In this document: piece by piece, positions 35,233 through 43,835 of the stretch
Position numbering within the stretch: position 1 is the first letter of the stretch
Layout: the number at the start of each line of letters is the position of its first letter
Notes under the pieces: model-generated
The model's database searches: none
What the model was told of the DNA's origin: nothing
Seen by the model: the letters and a program-made list of their open reading frames with translations, nothing else
Position numbers and translations under genes: made by a program
Assembly: GCA_965662195.1 (NCBI GenBank)
Contig: CBFIHA010000005.1
Location: 10,149 to 74,148 of the forward strand
Source of the DNA: UBA1268 sp965662195
GTDB taxonomy: Bacteria; Planctomycetota; Planctomycetia; Pirellulales; UBA1268
Length of the DNA: 64,000 bases
Direction of reading: 5' to 3'

Positions 35233-35880
35233 GGGCGGGTGATGATCGCCGGCCCGGGGGGACGCGTGCCGATGGTGAACCGGCCATTCGACTTGATCCG
35301 GCCGCCGGCAAGAGGCGTTGCAGCGATGACTGCAAGAGTGGCACGGCTGGTTACAGAACATGAGGAGGTCATCAGCTCCAGGCTTCCGTGTTCCGGGTAT
35401 CTCACCGATCAGCTGACCGTCGCGGCGGTCACCACGCCGGTCACCCACTTGGTCGATGCCTCCAAGTGACCCTGGGAAGAGAACGGTTCCGACCTTGCCG
35501 CGAGGAGATCTTGGCTGACAGCAGCGGCGGATGATTGAAAATCCACCACTCGGCAGCAGCGGCAACGCCCTCGACCTCTCCGCGTCGGTGCTGCTTGGGG
35601 GCTTTCGGCCCGGCCGGTTTGTCCGCAGCGGCTTCATTGACGGGCGGTGGGATATGCCAGGCCACGCCACGCTGACGCGAGGGCGGATTGTGCCGTCGCG
35701 ACATCCGGGCTGTCTTCCCCAAAACCCCATGCCCTGATTGCCGGGCGATCCGGGCGTTCACCGGGCCTGTCGCAATGCCCGAAAAACCGGGTCCGGTGTC
35801 TCACCCATCAGCGGCGCAGAGGGGCTGCAACCGGGGGGCAGTCACCGCATCCTGCAGCACCACAGAAGTTCGGCAGCCCG
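35233..35880. other. 650-base gap with only weak open frames
   Basis: Two small frames are possible but unproven. A 76-codon plus-strand frame (35239-35469) directly follows the SDR gene and has moderately high GC at third positions. An 87-codon minus-strand frame (35441-35704) has GGGGAAG upstream. Neither shows a known motif. No repeat-element copy is seen. I leave both uncalled as genes. Confidence 0.35.
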
Positions 35881-37035
35881 TCAGGCGATGCCGTCGAGTT
35901 CCTTCAGCCAGGCTCGAATCTCGTTTTCGTATTCACTGGCCAGGCCGCCCACGATCAGTTGGCGATGGAAGCTGGCTGCCCCCTCCTTCATCAGGTCGGC
36001 GTCCTCAGCGCTGGGAAACCGCCGGTTGGGATCGGCGGCAACGAGTCCGCTGCAGAAATTCATCAGCAGCTCGTTGCAGCTGACTTCGCTGGGCAGAATC
36101 TGTGGCAGCCGGTGGGCCAGCGACCGCTTCGCCTCGAGCAGGTCGCGGAAGGAATTGAGCCCGGCGAACGGCGGCTGGCCGCTGAGCATCTCAATCAGCA
36201 CATAGCCGAGGCTCGCCAGATCGGACCGGGGCGAGTGGTCCCGACCCTCGAGTACCTCCGGTGCGGCGTAGGCGGGGGTGCAGGTGCGGCTGGCCGGCAG
36301 CGTTGCCAGGGTAACGGCCGAGCCGATGTCGATGATTTTGGCGTTGCCGGTTCGCTTCACCATGATGTTCGAGCTCTTGACGTCACCGTGCAGAATGCCA
36401 TCCCGATGAAGCGCCGCGAGCGCCGCCAGACACTCCCGCACGATGGCGATGGCGACTCCCGGCTTCAGCCGGGACTGCCGCGGTCCCGGCGTGACGATTA
36501 CCCGATTGAGATAGTCCCAGCGATCTCCGGTCACGCAGGACCTGGTCTGGGCCAGCAGTTCCGGGGCCAGCAGCCGGGACAGGTCATAGCCGTCGATCCA
36601 CTCCATCTCCATGATGCGGATCCGACGCTGTTCGACAAAGTTCTGGACGTCAAGCAGGTTGTCCTGCTGGATTTGGGCGACCTTGGCTGAGACGCGGGCG
36701 ATCCGCTCCATCGCCTCGTCGTAGGCAGCCTCCGACTCGTAGCGTTCGGGTGAGAAAACTTTCAATGCCACCGGCAGGGTGAAGCCGTCGGTGCCGCGGC
36801 GGGTGGTCAGAAAGACGACGCCTTGCCCACCGGAGCCGAGCCGTCGGCCCAGCTTGTGATACTCGGTCCAGTTGAGTCGGCCGCCTTCGAGGACTTCACC
36901 GTAGCGGGAGAGCAATTCATCCGGGCAGCGGCCCCCGACCGTGCCACCGGCCGGAATGGTCGGTCTCCCCTCTTGAAAGACCGTCGTCGACATCGTGATA
37001 TCGCTGCCGTCCATCGCGTCCATTGCCGCAGCCAT
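35881..37035 (-). CDS. Hanks-type Ser/Thr protein kinase, atypical motifs
   Basis: The 384-residue protein has a kinase fold: Gly-rich loop LGSGGQGVVF (residues 66-75), VALKVF with Lys92, a catalytic loop HGDVKSSN and a metal-binding DIGSA. The catalytic loop has HGD where most kinases have HRD, and DIG replaces DFG, so it is a non-RD kinase. No transmembrane helix or sensor domain is present. A C-terminal helical part ends in IRAWLKELDGIA. AGGAG sits one base from ATG 37035 and 13 bases from ATG 37023, so the start is uncertain. The substrate is unknown. Confidence 0.85.
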   Translation of the reverse strand: MAAAMDAMDGSDITMSTTVFQEGRPTIPAGGTVGGRCPDELLSRYGEVLEGGRLNWTEYHKLGRRLGSGGQGVVFLTTRRGTDGFTLPVALKVFSPERYESEAAYDEAMERIARVSAKVAQIQQDNLLDVQNFVEQRRIRIMEMEWIDGYDLSRLLAPELLAQTRSCVTGDRWDYLNRVIVTPGPRQSRLKPGVAIAIVRECLAALAALHRDGILHGDVKSSNIMVKRTGNAKIIDIGSAVTLATLPASRTCTPAYAAPEVLEGRDHSPRSDLASLGYVLIEMLSGQPPFAGLNSFRDLLEAKRSLAHRLPQILPSEVSCNELLMNFCSGLVAADPNRRFPSAEDADLMKEGAASFHRQLIVGGLASEYENEIRAWLKELDGIA

Positions 37036-37074
37036 GCTCCTGTGTGTGTCTGCCGTCAGCGCCAGTCAACCGGC

Positions 37075-38112
37075 TCAGAACGGAAGCGGCGGGCCGTCGG
37101 GTGACGGAAAGCCCAGCCGCTTGTCGACCGCATTGATCAGCGGCCGGCCCTGGGAATATCGTACGAGGTTCGCGCAGAACAGGTCGGTCATTCGGTCGAT
37201 CCGGTGGGCAGACTGGCCTCCCACATGAGGGGTGATCAGCAGCCCGGGGGCATCCCACAGCGGACTGTCGGCCGCCGGCGGCTCCTCTGGCGTAACGTCA
37301 AATCCGGCCGAATCGAGGTGTCCCGACTCCAGACCCGCAACCACGGCCGCCTCGACCACCAGGCCGCCACGGGCGACGTTGATCAGGATGCTGCCCGATT
37401 TCATGCGGGACACTGCCTCAGCGTCAATCATTTCGCGGGTCTGTGGGGTGAGCGGCGCCGCCAGGATGACGACGTCAGCCTCGGGCAGGAGCTGGCCGAG
37501 GGCAGCAGGGCCGGCTAGGTGGTCAAGCCCAGTGGCGGGCTGGTCGGGAAAGTAATCGGTGGCCAGCAGCCTGGTTTTCCAGGGGGCAAGGACCTCGGCC
37601 AGCCGACGGCCGTTGCCACCAAAGCCGACGAGCAGCACGGTACTGCCAGTCAGGTCGCCGGTGGGCCGCCGGATGAATTCTCGCTGCTGCTGCTGCCGGA
37701 GAAACAAGGGGATTCTCCGGGTGCAGGCGGTCACCAGTGCGATGGCCTGCTCGGCCACCTGATCGGCCAGCACGCCAGAGGCACTGGTCACCAGTACCTC
37801 CGAGGCGACCACGTCGGGCACCAGGCAGTGATCGAGGCCGGCTGCCGACGACTGAATCCACTGCAGCCGGCCGGCTGAGATCGTCTCGGCCCACGGAACC
37901 GGCACCTTGGCATGGCCGCAGAAGATGTCAGCCGTTGGCAACTCGTCGGCGATTCGTTCCTGACCGGCGTTGACTATTACGGCCGTCGGGCAGGCCTGCT
38001 GAATCTGCCGAAGATGCCGCTCAGCGACGGGAAAGCAGAGGACGATACGCGGGCTGAGCACGGGCGGCTGGCGTGGAGTGAGCAGGAGCGAGCAGTTGGT
38101 GCGAGGATTCAA
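37075..38112 (-). CDS. D-isomer-specific 2-hydroxyacid dehydrogenase
   Basis: This NAD(P)-dependent dehydrogenase has a Rossmann motif VGFGGNGRRLAEVL, catalytic Arg in INVARGGLV, a Glu in DVTPEEPP and the catalytic His in TPHVGG. Only a TTG at 38112 opens the full frame (345 residues); a GTG at 38061 directly before RIVLCFPV is a reasonable alternative. It ends 39 bases upstream of the kinase gene on the same strand. The substrate (glyoxylate, phosphoglycerate or another) is unclear. Confidence 0.85.
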   Translation of the reverse strand: MNPRTNCSLLLTPRQPPVLSPRIVLCFPVAERHLRQIQQACPTAVIVNAGQERIADELPTADIFCGHAKVPVPWAETISAGRLQWIQSSAAGLDHCLVPDVVASEVLVTSASGVLADQVAEQAIALVTACTRRIPLFLRQQQQREFIRRPTGDLTGSTVLLVGFGGNGRRLAEVLAPWKTRLLATDYFPDQPATGLDHLAGPAALGQLLPEADVVILAAPLTPQTREMIDAEAVSRMKSGSILINVARGGLVVEAAVVAGLESGHLDSAGFDVTPEEPPAADSPLWDAPGLLITPHVGGQSAHRIDRMTDLFCANLVRYSQGRPLINAVDKRLGFPSPDGPPLPF

Positions 38113-38368
38113 TCACGGAATTGAGCCGAAGGCCGAAAGCCCTGACCGCTGATGATCCTATAGTATTGATTATGCCGTTGAGGCGACTGGCGAAATAGGC
38201 CTCCGGCGCCCGACTCTGGATTTTCCGCATTTTTTGTGGGAGAAAAAGGTCGGATCGCCGGCGCGAAACGGTCGCGGGCATGTCGCCTGGGACCGGTGTG
38301 GTGCTGATCGGCGGTGTTGCGACATAGGATTAAGATGGCGGAGGCACCGTCAGCAGAGTGGAGATTGT

Positions 38369-39331
38369 ATGAACTGGACTCGAACCACCGTGTTGGCCGC
38401 GGCGGCACTGACGTTCCTCAGAATAGTGATCGGTCTGCACTTCTTCCTCGAGGGGGCGAGTCATCTTCGGGACCCCGCCTGGTCGAGTACCGGCTTCCGC
38501 AAGGCAGCTGTCGGCCCGCTGGCCGATTTCCTCCGCGCCGATCTGCCCGAGGTTGGCGATTGGACACAGACCCTCGGCACCGTTTCGGCCACCGCCCTCG
38601 ACGATGTCGAGGGGCCAGCGGACGCCTGGCGGGCATCGGTCGTGGATGGCTGGCGGCGGCTCTGGCAGCGGCGGCTTGAGCTGCTGGCGGCCTCCGGCTG
38701 GTCGGCCGACACCGCTGCGGCCGCTGCGGCCGAGGCGGCGATCGACGAGGCCGACAAGAAGCTCTCCGAAATGCTTGCCGAAGACCGGTATGACCTACTC
38801 GAGTACCGTCGCCAAAGGCAGCGACTCGCCGAGATGGAGGCTTCGGCGATGGCTCGTGATCTGCCCTACCTCCGCAAGCGGATTGCCGACAAGCGGCGGG
38901 AGCTTGAGTCGCAGGCGGCCGGCTGGATGAGTCAGGCCGAGGCAATTGGCGGCGAGGTTGTCATCGCCTGGGATCGTCCCCTGTCGGCCAGCGAGCGGCG
39001 GCTGGCGGCGACTGCCGTTGAACCAACCCGGCTCTGGAAGGCCGACCGCTTCGTCAGCTGGGCGCTGGTGACGATTGGGGCCGCCCTCGTGCTTGGACTG
39101 CTGACCAAGTTCCACGCGGTGGGTGGCATCTGCTTTCTGCTGTCGGTTGTGGCCTCACAGCCGTTCTGGCTGCCGGCTGCCCAGGCGACCTATGAACAGT
39201 GGGTCGAGATCGCCGGCCTCCTGGTGCTGGCATCGGTGCCGACCGGAGGCTGGACCGGCCTCGACTATTTTCTCATGCCCTTGGTGAAGGGCTGTTGTCC
39301 ATTCAGCGGCTGCCGCCGTGATGCTTCCTGA
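38369..39331 (+). CDS. DoxX-like membrane protein with a long internal helical insert
   Basis: The 320-residue protein starts with a hydrophobic helix (VLAAAALTFLRIVIGLHFFLEG) of DoxX type. A charged, mostly helical soluble region spans about residues 60-210, with many Ala/Glu/Arg. It ends with three to four hydrophobic segments (WALVTIGAALVLGLLTKF onwards). The DoxX fold is thus split by the insert. ATG 38369 is chosen because the frame upstream has no hydrophobic start. Its role (redox or quinone-related in some DoxX proteins) is not established. Confidence 0.7.
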   Translation: MNWTRTTVLAAAALTFLRIVIGLHFFLEGASHLRDPAWSSTGFRKAAVGPLADFLRADLPEVGDWTQTLGTVSATALDDVEGPADAWRASVVDGWRRLWQRRLELLAASGWSADTAAAAAAEAAIDEADKKLSEMLAEDRYDLLEYRRQRQRLAEMEASAMARDLPYLRKRIADKRRELESQAAGWMSQAEAIGGEVVIAWDRPLSASERRLAATAVEPTRLWKADRFVSWALVTIGAALVLGLLTKFHAVGGICFLLSVVASQPFWLPAAQATYEQWVEIAGLLVLASVPTGGWTGLDYFLMPLVKGCCPFSGCRRDAS

Positions 39332-39394
39332 GCGATCTGGCTGCCTGCCACCAACCACATTCGATCCCCTGCTGCGAACCGGAGAGAGCCCACG

Positions 39395-41080
39395 ATGAAT
39401 CTGACACCCGAACAGAAGACGATCGGCAAAGAAAACTTCAACGACGCCGTGGCGATCACCCGCCGCGACTTCCTCTCGGGCACGGTTGCCGCCGGCCTGG
39501 CGACCGGGGCCGGGCTGGGCTCGATCTACTTCGGCTACGGCGCGAGCGTCGGTGATCCGCTGCGGGTTGGCGTCATCGGCACCGGTGATGAGGGCAGCGT
39601 GCTCATCGGGGCCCACAATCCCGACTATCTCAATGTCGTCGCAATCGCCGATATCCGTCCCTACAACGTCTTCCGCGGATTCCACGGTGACATCTCCAGT
39701 CCCAACGCTCAGCGGGTTCGGCCCGGCCTGATGGCGAAATACGGCTGGAAGACCGAAGATGCCGCCCGCAAAAAGGTAAAGGTCTACGGGGCCTACGAGG
39801 AGCTGCTGGCCGATGACGAGATCGAGGCGGTCGTGATCGCCCTGCCGCTGCACCTGCACGCTGAGGCGGCCATCAAGGCGATGCGGGCCGGCAAGCACGT
39901 GCTGACCGAGAAACTGATGGGCCACTCGATTTACGAGTGCAAGGAGATGGGCCGCACCGCCAAGGTGACCGGCAAGCTGCTGGCAACTGGCCACCAGCGG
40001 CACTACAGCGTGCTCTACGACAACGCCGTCCACACGATCGGCGACGCCCGCCTGATCGGCGATGTCCATTCAATTCGGGCCCAGTGGCATCGCGGCAATC
40101 TGCCCGGCAAGGACAGCTGGAAGCCGCCCCTGCCCGGTGATGAGTCGCTGGTCAAGAAGCTGGCCAGTTGGAAGCAGCGGCTGGAACAGTCGAAGCCGGC
40201 TGAGATCGACATCTGGACCAAGCGGGTAGCCCAGCTTGAGGCCCAGCTCGAGGACAGCGGCGTCGATGCCGCCACCTATGGCTACACCGAAATGACACTG
40301 CCCGACGGGGCCCCCCGTTCGCCGCTGGAGGAGCTGATCCGCTGGCGGCTCTGGAACCGCACCGGCGGCGGCCTGATGGCTGAGCTGGGCAGCCACCAAC
40401 TCGATGCTGCCGGCATCTTCATCTCGGCGATGCACGGCAAGGGGAAGAAGGTCAAGCCGCTGACGGTGACGGCTCTGGGCAATCGCAGCATCTTCCCGGC
40501 CGACCGTGAGGTCGATGACCATGTCTATTGCATGTACGAATATCCTGCACCGGGCTACGACGAAGACCCCAACAAAAAGATCGTGGTGACCTACTCGTCC
40601 ATCAACGGCAACGGCTTCGGCGGCTATGGCGAGGTGGTGATGGGCACCGAAGGGACGCTGATCCTCGAGCAAGAGCAGGACGTGATGCTCTACACGGGCT
40701 CTTCCCGTGACACGCGGGTGACGGTTGGCAAGTCCAAGAGCGGCGCCCCCGTGCTCGACACCACCGAGAGTGGCGGCGCGGGAGCCGTGGCAGCGGTGTC
40801 GGCCACGCCGGGCGATGCCGCCCCCCCGTCCCGCGGCTACACCGAGGAGATGGAGCACTGGGCCTGGTGCATCCGCAACCCCGACCCTGCCAATCAGCCC
40901 CGCTGCAAGCCCGAGGTGGCGTTGGCCGACGCCGTCATCGCCCTGGTGAGCAATATCGCGCTGGGCAACACCGAGCAGCAGCCACGGATTTCGTTTGAAG
41001 CTGACTGGTTTGACATTGATAGCGATGTGACACCGGAAGGTGTCAAACCAGACCTGAACCGCGACCGCTACCGCGTCTGA
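39395..41080 (+). CDS. Tat-exported Gfo/Idh/MocA-family oxidoreductase
   Basis: The 561-residue protein begins with a twin-arginine signal (ITRRDFLSG then Ala/Gly-rich). The NAD-binding region has VGVIGTGDEG, and the family's GKHVLTEKLMGHSIYE is conserved. The C-terminal domain is longer than the usual 350-400 residue enzymes. GGAGAG precedes ATG 39395. Such exported sugar-oxidoreductase paralogues are numerous in planctomycetes. It may act on sugars in the periplasm with a prebound cofactor (inference). Confidence 0.9.
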   Translation: MNLTPEQKTIGKENFNDAVAITRRDFLSGTVAAGLATGAGLGSIYFGYGASVGDPLRVGVIGTGDEGSVLIGAHNPDYLNVVAIADIRPYNVFRGFHGDISSPNAQRVRPGLMAKYGWKTEDAARKKVKVYGAYEELLADDEIEAVVIALPLHLHAEAAIKAMRAGKHVLTEKLMGHSIYECKEMGRTAKVTGKLLATGHQRHYSVLYDNAVHTIGDARLIGDVHSIRAQWHRGNLPGKDSWKPPLPGDESLVKKLASWKQRLEQSKPAEIDIWTKRVAQLEAQLEDSGVDAATYGYTEMTLPDGAPRSPLEELIRWRLWNRTGGGLMAELGSHQLDAAGIFISAMHGKGKKVKPLTVTALGNRSIFPADREVDDHVYCMYEYPAPGYDEDPNKKIVVTYSSINGNGFGGYGEVVMGTEGTLILEQEQDVMLYTGSSRDTRVTVGKSKSGAPVLDTTESGGAGAVAAVSATPGDAAPPSRGYTEEMEHWAWCIRNPDPANQPRCKPEVALADAVIALVSNIALGNTEQQPRISFEADWFDIDSDVTPEGVKPDLNRDRYRV

Positions 41081-41146
41081 CTGCGGCGACCGGGCGGGTC
41101 GGTTTGTCTCAGCCACCCGCTCCTTCCCGGTGCGCACCTCGCTGAT

Positions 41147-41179
41147 GTGTGACAATTTCAACCGCTGGTGTAGACTCCC
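41147..41179 (+). promoter_or_regulatory. Possible promoter upstream of the toroid lipoprotein gene
   Basis: GTGACA and TAGACT are separated by about 16 bases, roughly 155 bases before ATG 41331. The match is modest. Nothing else is seen in the 250-base gap. Confidence 0.3.
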
Positions 41180-41330
41180 TCCCAGGCGGGGATGAGCCCT
41201 TAAGATGCGGGTGCGAAATTGATACGCAGAAGGTTTTCTAGCTTTCCAGCGAGTTGATGCCGCGGTTGCGCCAGAGCCAGCCAGGTTTTACGGCCACGCC
41301 GCAATCATCAACCAATCGAGGAGTTGATCG

Positions 41331-43598
41331 ATGTTGCTGCGTACTCCACAAAAAGAGCGTCCATCGGCTGTTCCGGCGGCCTTCCCCCTGTTCCGTTGGC
41401 GACCGCTTGTCCACGCGGCTGCGACGCTCTGTCTGCTTGGCCTCCTTTCCGGCTGCGGCAGCGAACCCCCGCCTCCCCCGGTTGTCGAGGCACCGCCGGA
41501 ACCACCGCAGCCTGAGCCAATTGAACTTGGCACGCTGTCGCCCGTCGACCTGCTGCCTGCGGGCGCGGGAAAAACGAAGCTCTCGATTGAGCGTCGCGGG
41601 AACCGAGGAACGATTGAGGTAAAAGTCGGTGGTCTGCCGAAAGGCGTTTCTGCCGTTGCGGCACCGATTCCTGCCGACACAGCAAATGGTGAAATTCTGC
41701 TGAAGGCAACAGCTGACACCGGTGACGAAGAAGTGGTTGCTGAAGCGACGGTGACGGTCTCTGTCGGCGGGCTGGAGGCTTCCCAGCCGCTGAAGGTTCG
41801 CCTGAAGAAGGTGACGCGGCCGGCGTTCGGAAAGGCCCCCACCGTCTTGGTTCAGCCGGGAGGAAAGGGGGCTGTGAACATACCCCTGCAGAAAAACGGC
41901 TTTGCCGGTACCCTGCCATTGACGGTTGGCGGGGGCCGGAAAGACATCAAAGGAGAGGCGGTCGGTGGCGAAGAGCAGGTCAAGCTGACGGTCACTGCCG
42001 CAGAGGAAGTTCCCGATTGCAGCACGACCATCTCACTCACGACGTCGGCCTTTGGGCGGAAACTCTCGGTTGCAGTGCCGGTTGAGGTGGTTCGGTTTCC
42101 CTTCCGGGTCGATTCTTTCCGGGTTGTTGGGGTGAATCCGGGTGAGCGAGCAACACTGAGTCTGCCCGTGCAGCGTTCCAAGTACGACGGGCCGCTCGAG
42201 GTCACTGTCGAGAATCTGCCGGATGGTGTCACGGTTGCCCCGGCGAAAGTCGCTGCAGGCGGAAAAGAGGTTGCCGTTGAATTCTCGGTTGCGACAGCAG
42301 CTCGCCCCAGCGTGCGATCCAGTCAGGTGGTGGCCAAGGGCGGGGGCATGGAGACCACGAACGCACTCGTCTTGAGGGTGCTGGCGGAGGATCAAGAGGA
42401 GTTGCCGGCGGGGATCATCGACAGCGAGGCAATCAAAGAAATCTACAACAATGATCCCGCAAAGTCCGCACCACTCCGCCGCCGGGGTTCCATCGGTGGC
42501 CGATTGACGCTGGCGAGTAAACAAGCCCTGATGGACTTCTTTGGGGGAACGCCAGAGTCGCAAGATGCCGTGATGAAGGGGCTGGATTGGCTGGCAGGTT
42601 GTCAGCGGTACGACGGTTCCTGGGCATTGGACGGTTCGCAGGATGCAGCTGCTGGCGATGGGCAAGCGGCAAGCCCGCAGGCCAATCCCGTGGGGGCGAC
42701 AGCCCTTGCCTTGCTCCCTTTTCTAAGCGAGGGGATCACCCACAATCGGGTGCCCGAGGGCCAGCCGGAACTCGCGCAGTACCAGTCTGTTGTCGAGCGT
42801 GGCCTGCTCTTTCTCGGCCAACTTCAGCAGCAGGGTGGACAGAGTGGTGAGTTGCCCGGTGGAATGTATGCTCATGCTCTGGCGACGATTGTATTTTGTG
42901 AAGCCTACGGCATCTCGGGCGATGACCGGCTTCGGCTCAACGCACAGTATGCGATCAAGTATCTGCTCAGTGCCCAGCACAATGCCGGTGGCTGGCGATA
43001 CGGCCCTCGCCAGCCTGGTGACATGTCGGCCACGGGCTGGGTCTTTCTCGCGATCCGCAGCGCCCAACTCACCGGCATTCCCGTCCTGCAGGATGTCCTG
43101 CGGCGGGCCGAACGGTTCATCGACACCTGTGCGGTTGGGCCGCCTGAGGCTCCAGGGTCGCGGTATACCTACCTGCCGACGGCTCCTGAGCGGCCTGAAA
43201 AGCAGAGTCTGACCGCGGCTGGGCTGCTCACGCGGGAGTACCTCGGCTGGAGACGGGATGAGAACAATCTTGCCGTCGGGGCGGCGTATCTCATGAAGCA
43301 TCAACCGCCAGAGCGGGCTTCAACAGTGGGCGATCTTTACTACTATTATTACGCGACCCAGGTGTTGCACCATTTGGAGGGCGACGATTTTGATCTCTGG
43401 AATTACCGCATGCGGGAACATCTCTTGAGTAATCAGGAACAGGAGGGCGAGACGGCGGGCAGTTGGAGCCCGCAGGGAGTCCCTCACGGAGATCGTGGCG
43501 GACGGATCTATGCGACGAGCCTTGCCATGTTGACCCTTCAGGTTTACTACCGGCACCTGCCGATGTACCGGCCCGTGAAGTTTGGCGGGGGAAACTAG
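41331..43598 (+). CDS. Lipoprotein with a prenyltransferase-like toroid domain
   Basis: The 755-residue protein has a lipobox LLSGC (Cys42), then a Pro-rich linker. About 320 residues of repeated beta-rich domains follow (VGGLPKGVS, VTVENLPDGVT). Residues about 400-740 form an alpha-alpha toroid of the squalene-cyclase/prenyltransferase type (GLDWLAGCQRYDGSWA, YLLSAQHNAGGWRYGPRQPGDMSATGW, YYYYYATQVLHH). GAGGAG lies 7 bases before ATG 41331. It is probably anchored on the outer face of a membrane. No catalytic role is known for this arrangement. Confidence 0.85.
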   Translation: MLLRTPQKERPSAVPAAFPLFRWRPLVHAAATLCLLGLLSGCGSEPPPPPVVEAPPEPPQPEPIELGTLSPVDLLPAGAGKTKLSIERRGNRGTIEVKVGGLPKGVSAVAAPIPADTANGEILLKATADTGDEEVVAEATVTVSVGGLEASQPLKVRLKKVTRPAFGKAPTVLVQPGGKGAVNIPLQKNGFAGTLPLTVGGGRKDIKGEAVGGEEQVKLTVTAAEEVPDCSTTISLTTSAFGRKLSVAVPVEVVRFPFRVDSFRVVGVNPGERATLSLPVQRSKYDGPLEVTVENLPDGVTVAPAKVAAGGKEVAVEFSVATAARPSVRSSQVVAKGGGMETTNALVLRVLAEDQEELPAGIIDSEAIKEIYNNDPAKSAPLRRRGSIGGRLTLASKQALMDFFGGTPESQDAVMKGLDWLAGCQRYDGSWALDGSQDAAAGDGQAASPQANPVGATALALLPFLSEGITHNRVPEGQPELAQYQSVVERGLLFLGQLQQQGGQSGELPGGMYAHALATIVFCEAYGISGDDRLRLNAQYAIKYLLSAQHNAGGWRYGPRQPGDMSATGWVFLAIRSAQLTGIPVLQDVLRRAERFIDTCAVGPPEAPGSRYTYLPTAPERPEKQSLTAAGLLTREYLGWRRDENNLAVGAAYLMKHQPPERASTVGDLYYYYYATQVLHHLEGDDFDLWNYRMREHLLSNQEQEGETAGSWSPQGVPHGDRGGRIYATSLAMLTLQVYYRHLPMYRPVKFGGGN

Positions 43599-43835
43599 AG
43601 GCTGTCTGAAAAGGCGACCGTGGGCCTGAGAGCGAGTCGCCTTGGCCTCGGGCAAGGACGGCGAAGCAGCCAGGTTTGCAGATCTGGCGATTGAGCCGAA
43701 CGTAGTTTGAGGGCAGATGAGCCGCTCGATGCCCGGGACTGGGTTTTCAGCGAAGAGCCCAGCAGGGTGCGTTGCTCGGCCAGTCGCCGAACAGTGGCAG
43801 CGGCTGGCAAGCGTTCTTTGCACGCCGGTGGCCGA
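43599..43835. other. Gap with possible degenerate terminal repeats
   Basis: GGCTGTCTGAAAA at 43601 and, inverted, GGCTCTTCGCTGAAAA ending near 43763 resemble worn inverted ends of a small mobile element about 160 bases long. No transposase fragment is recognised. The call is weak. Confidence 0.25.
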
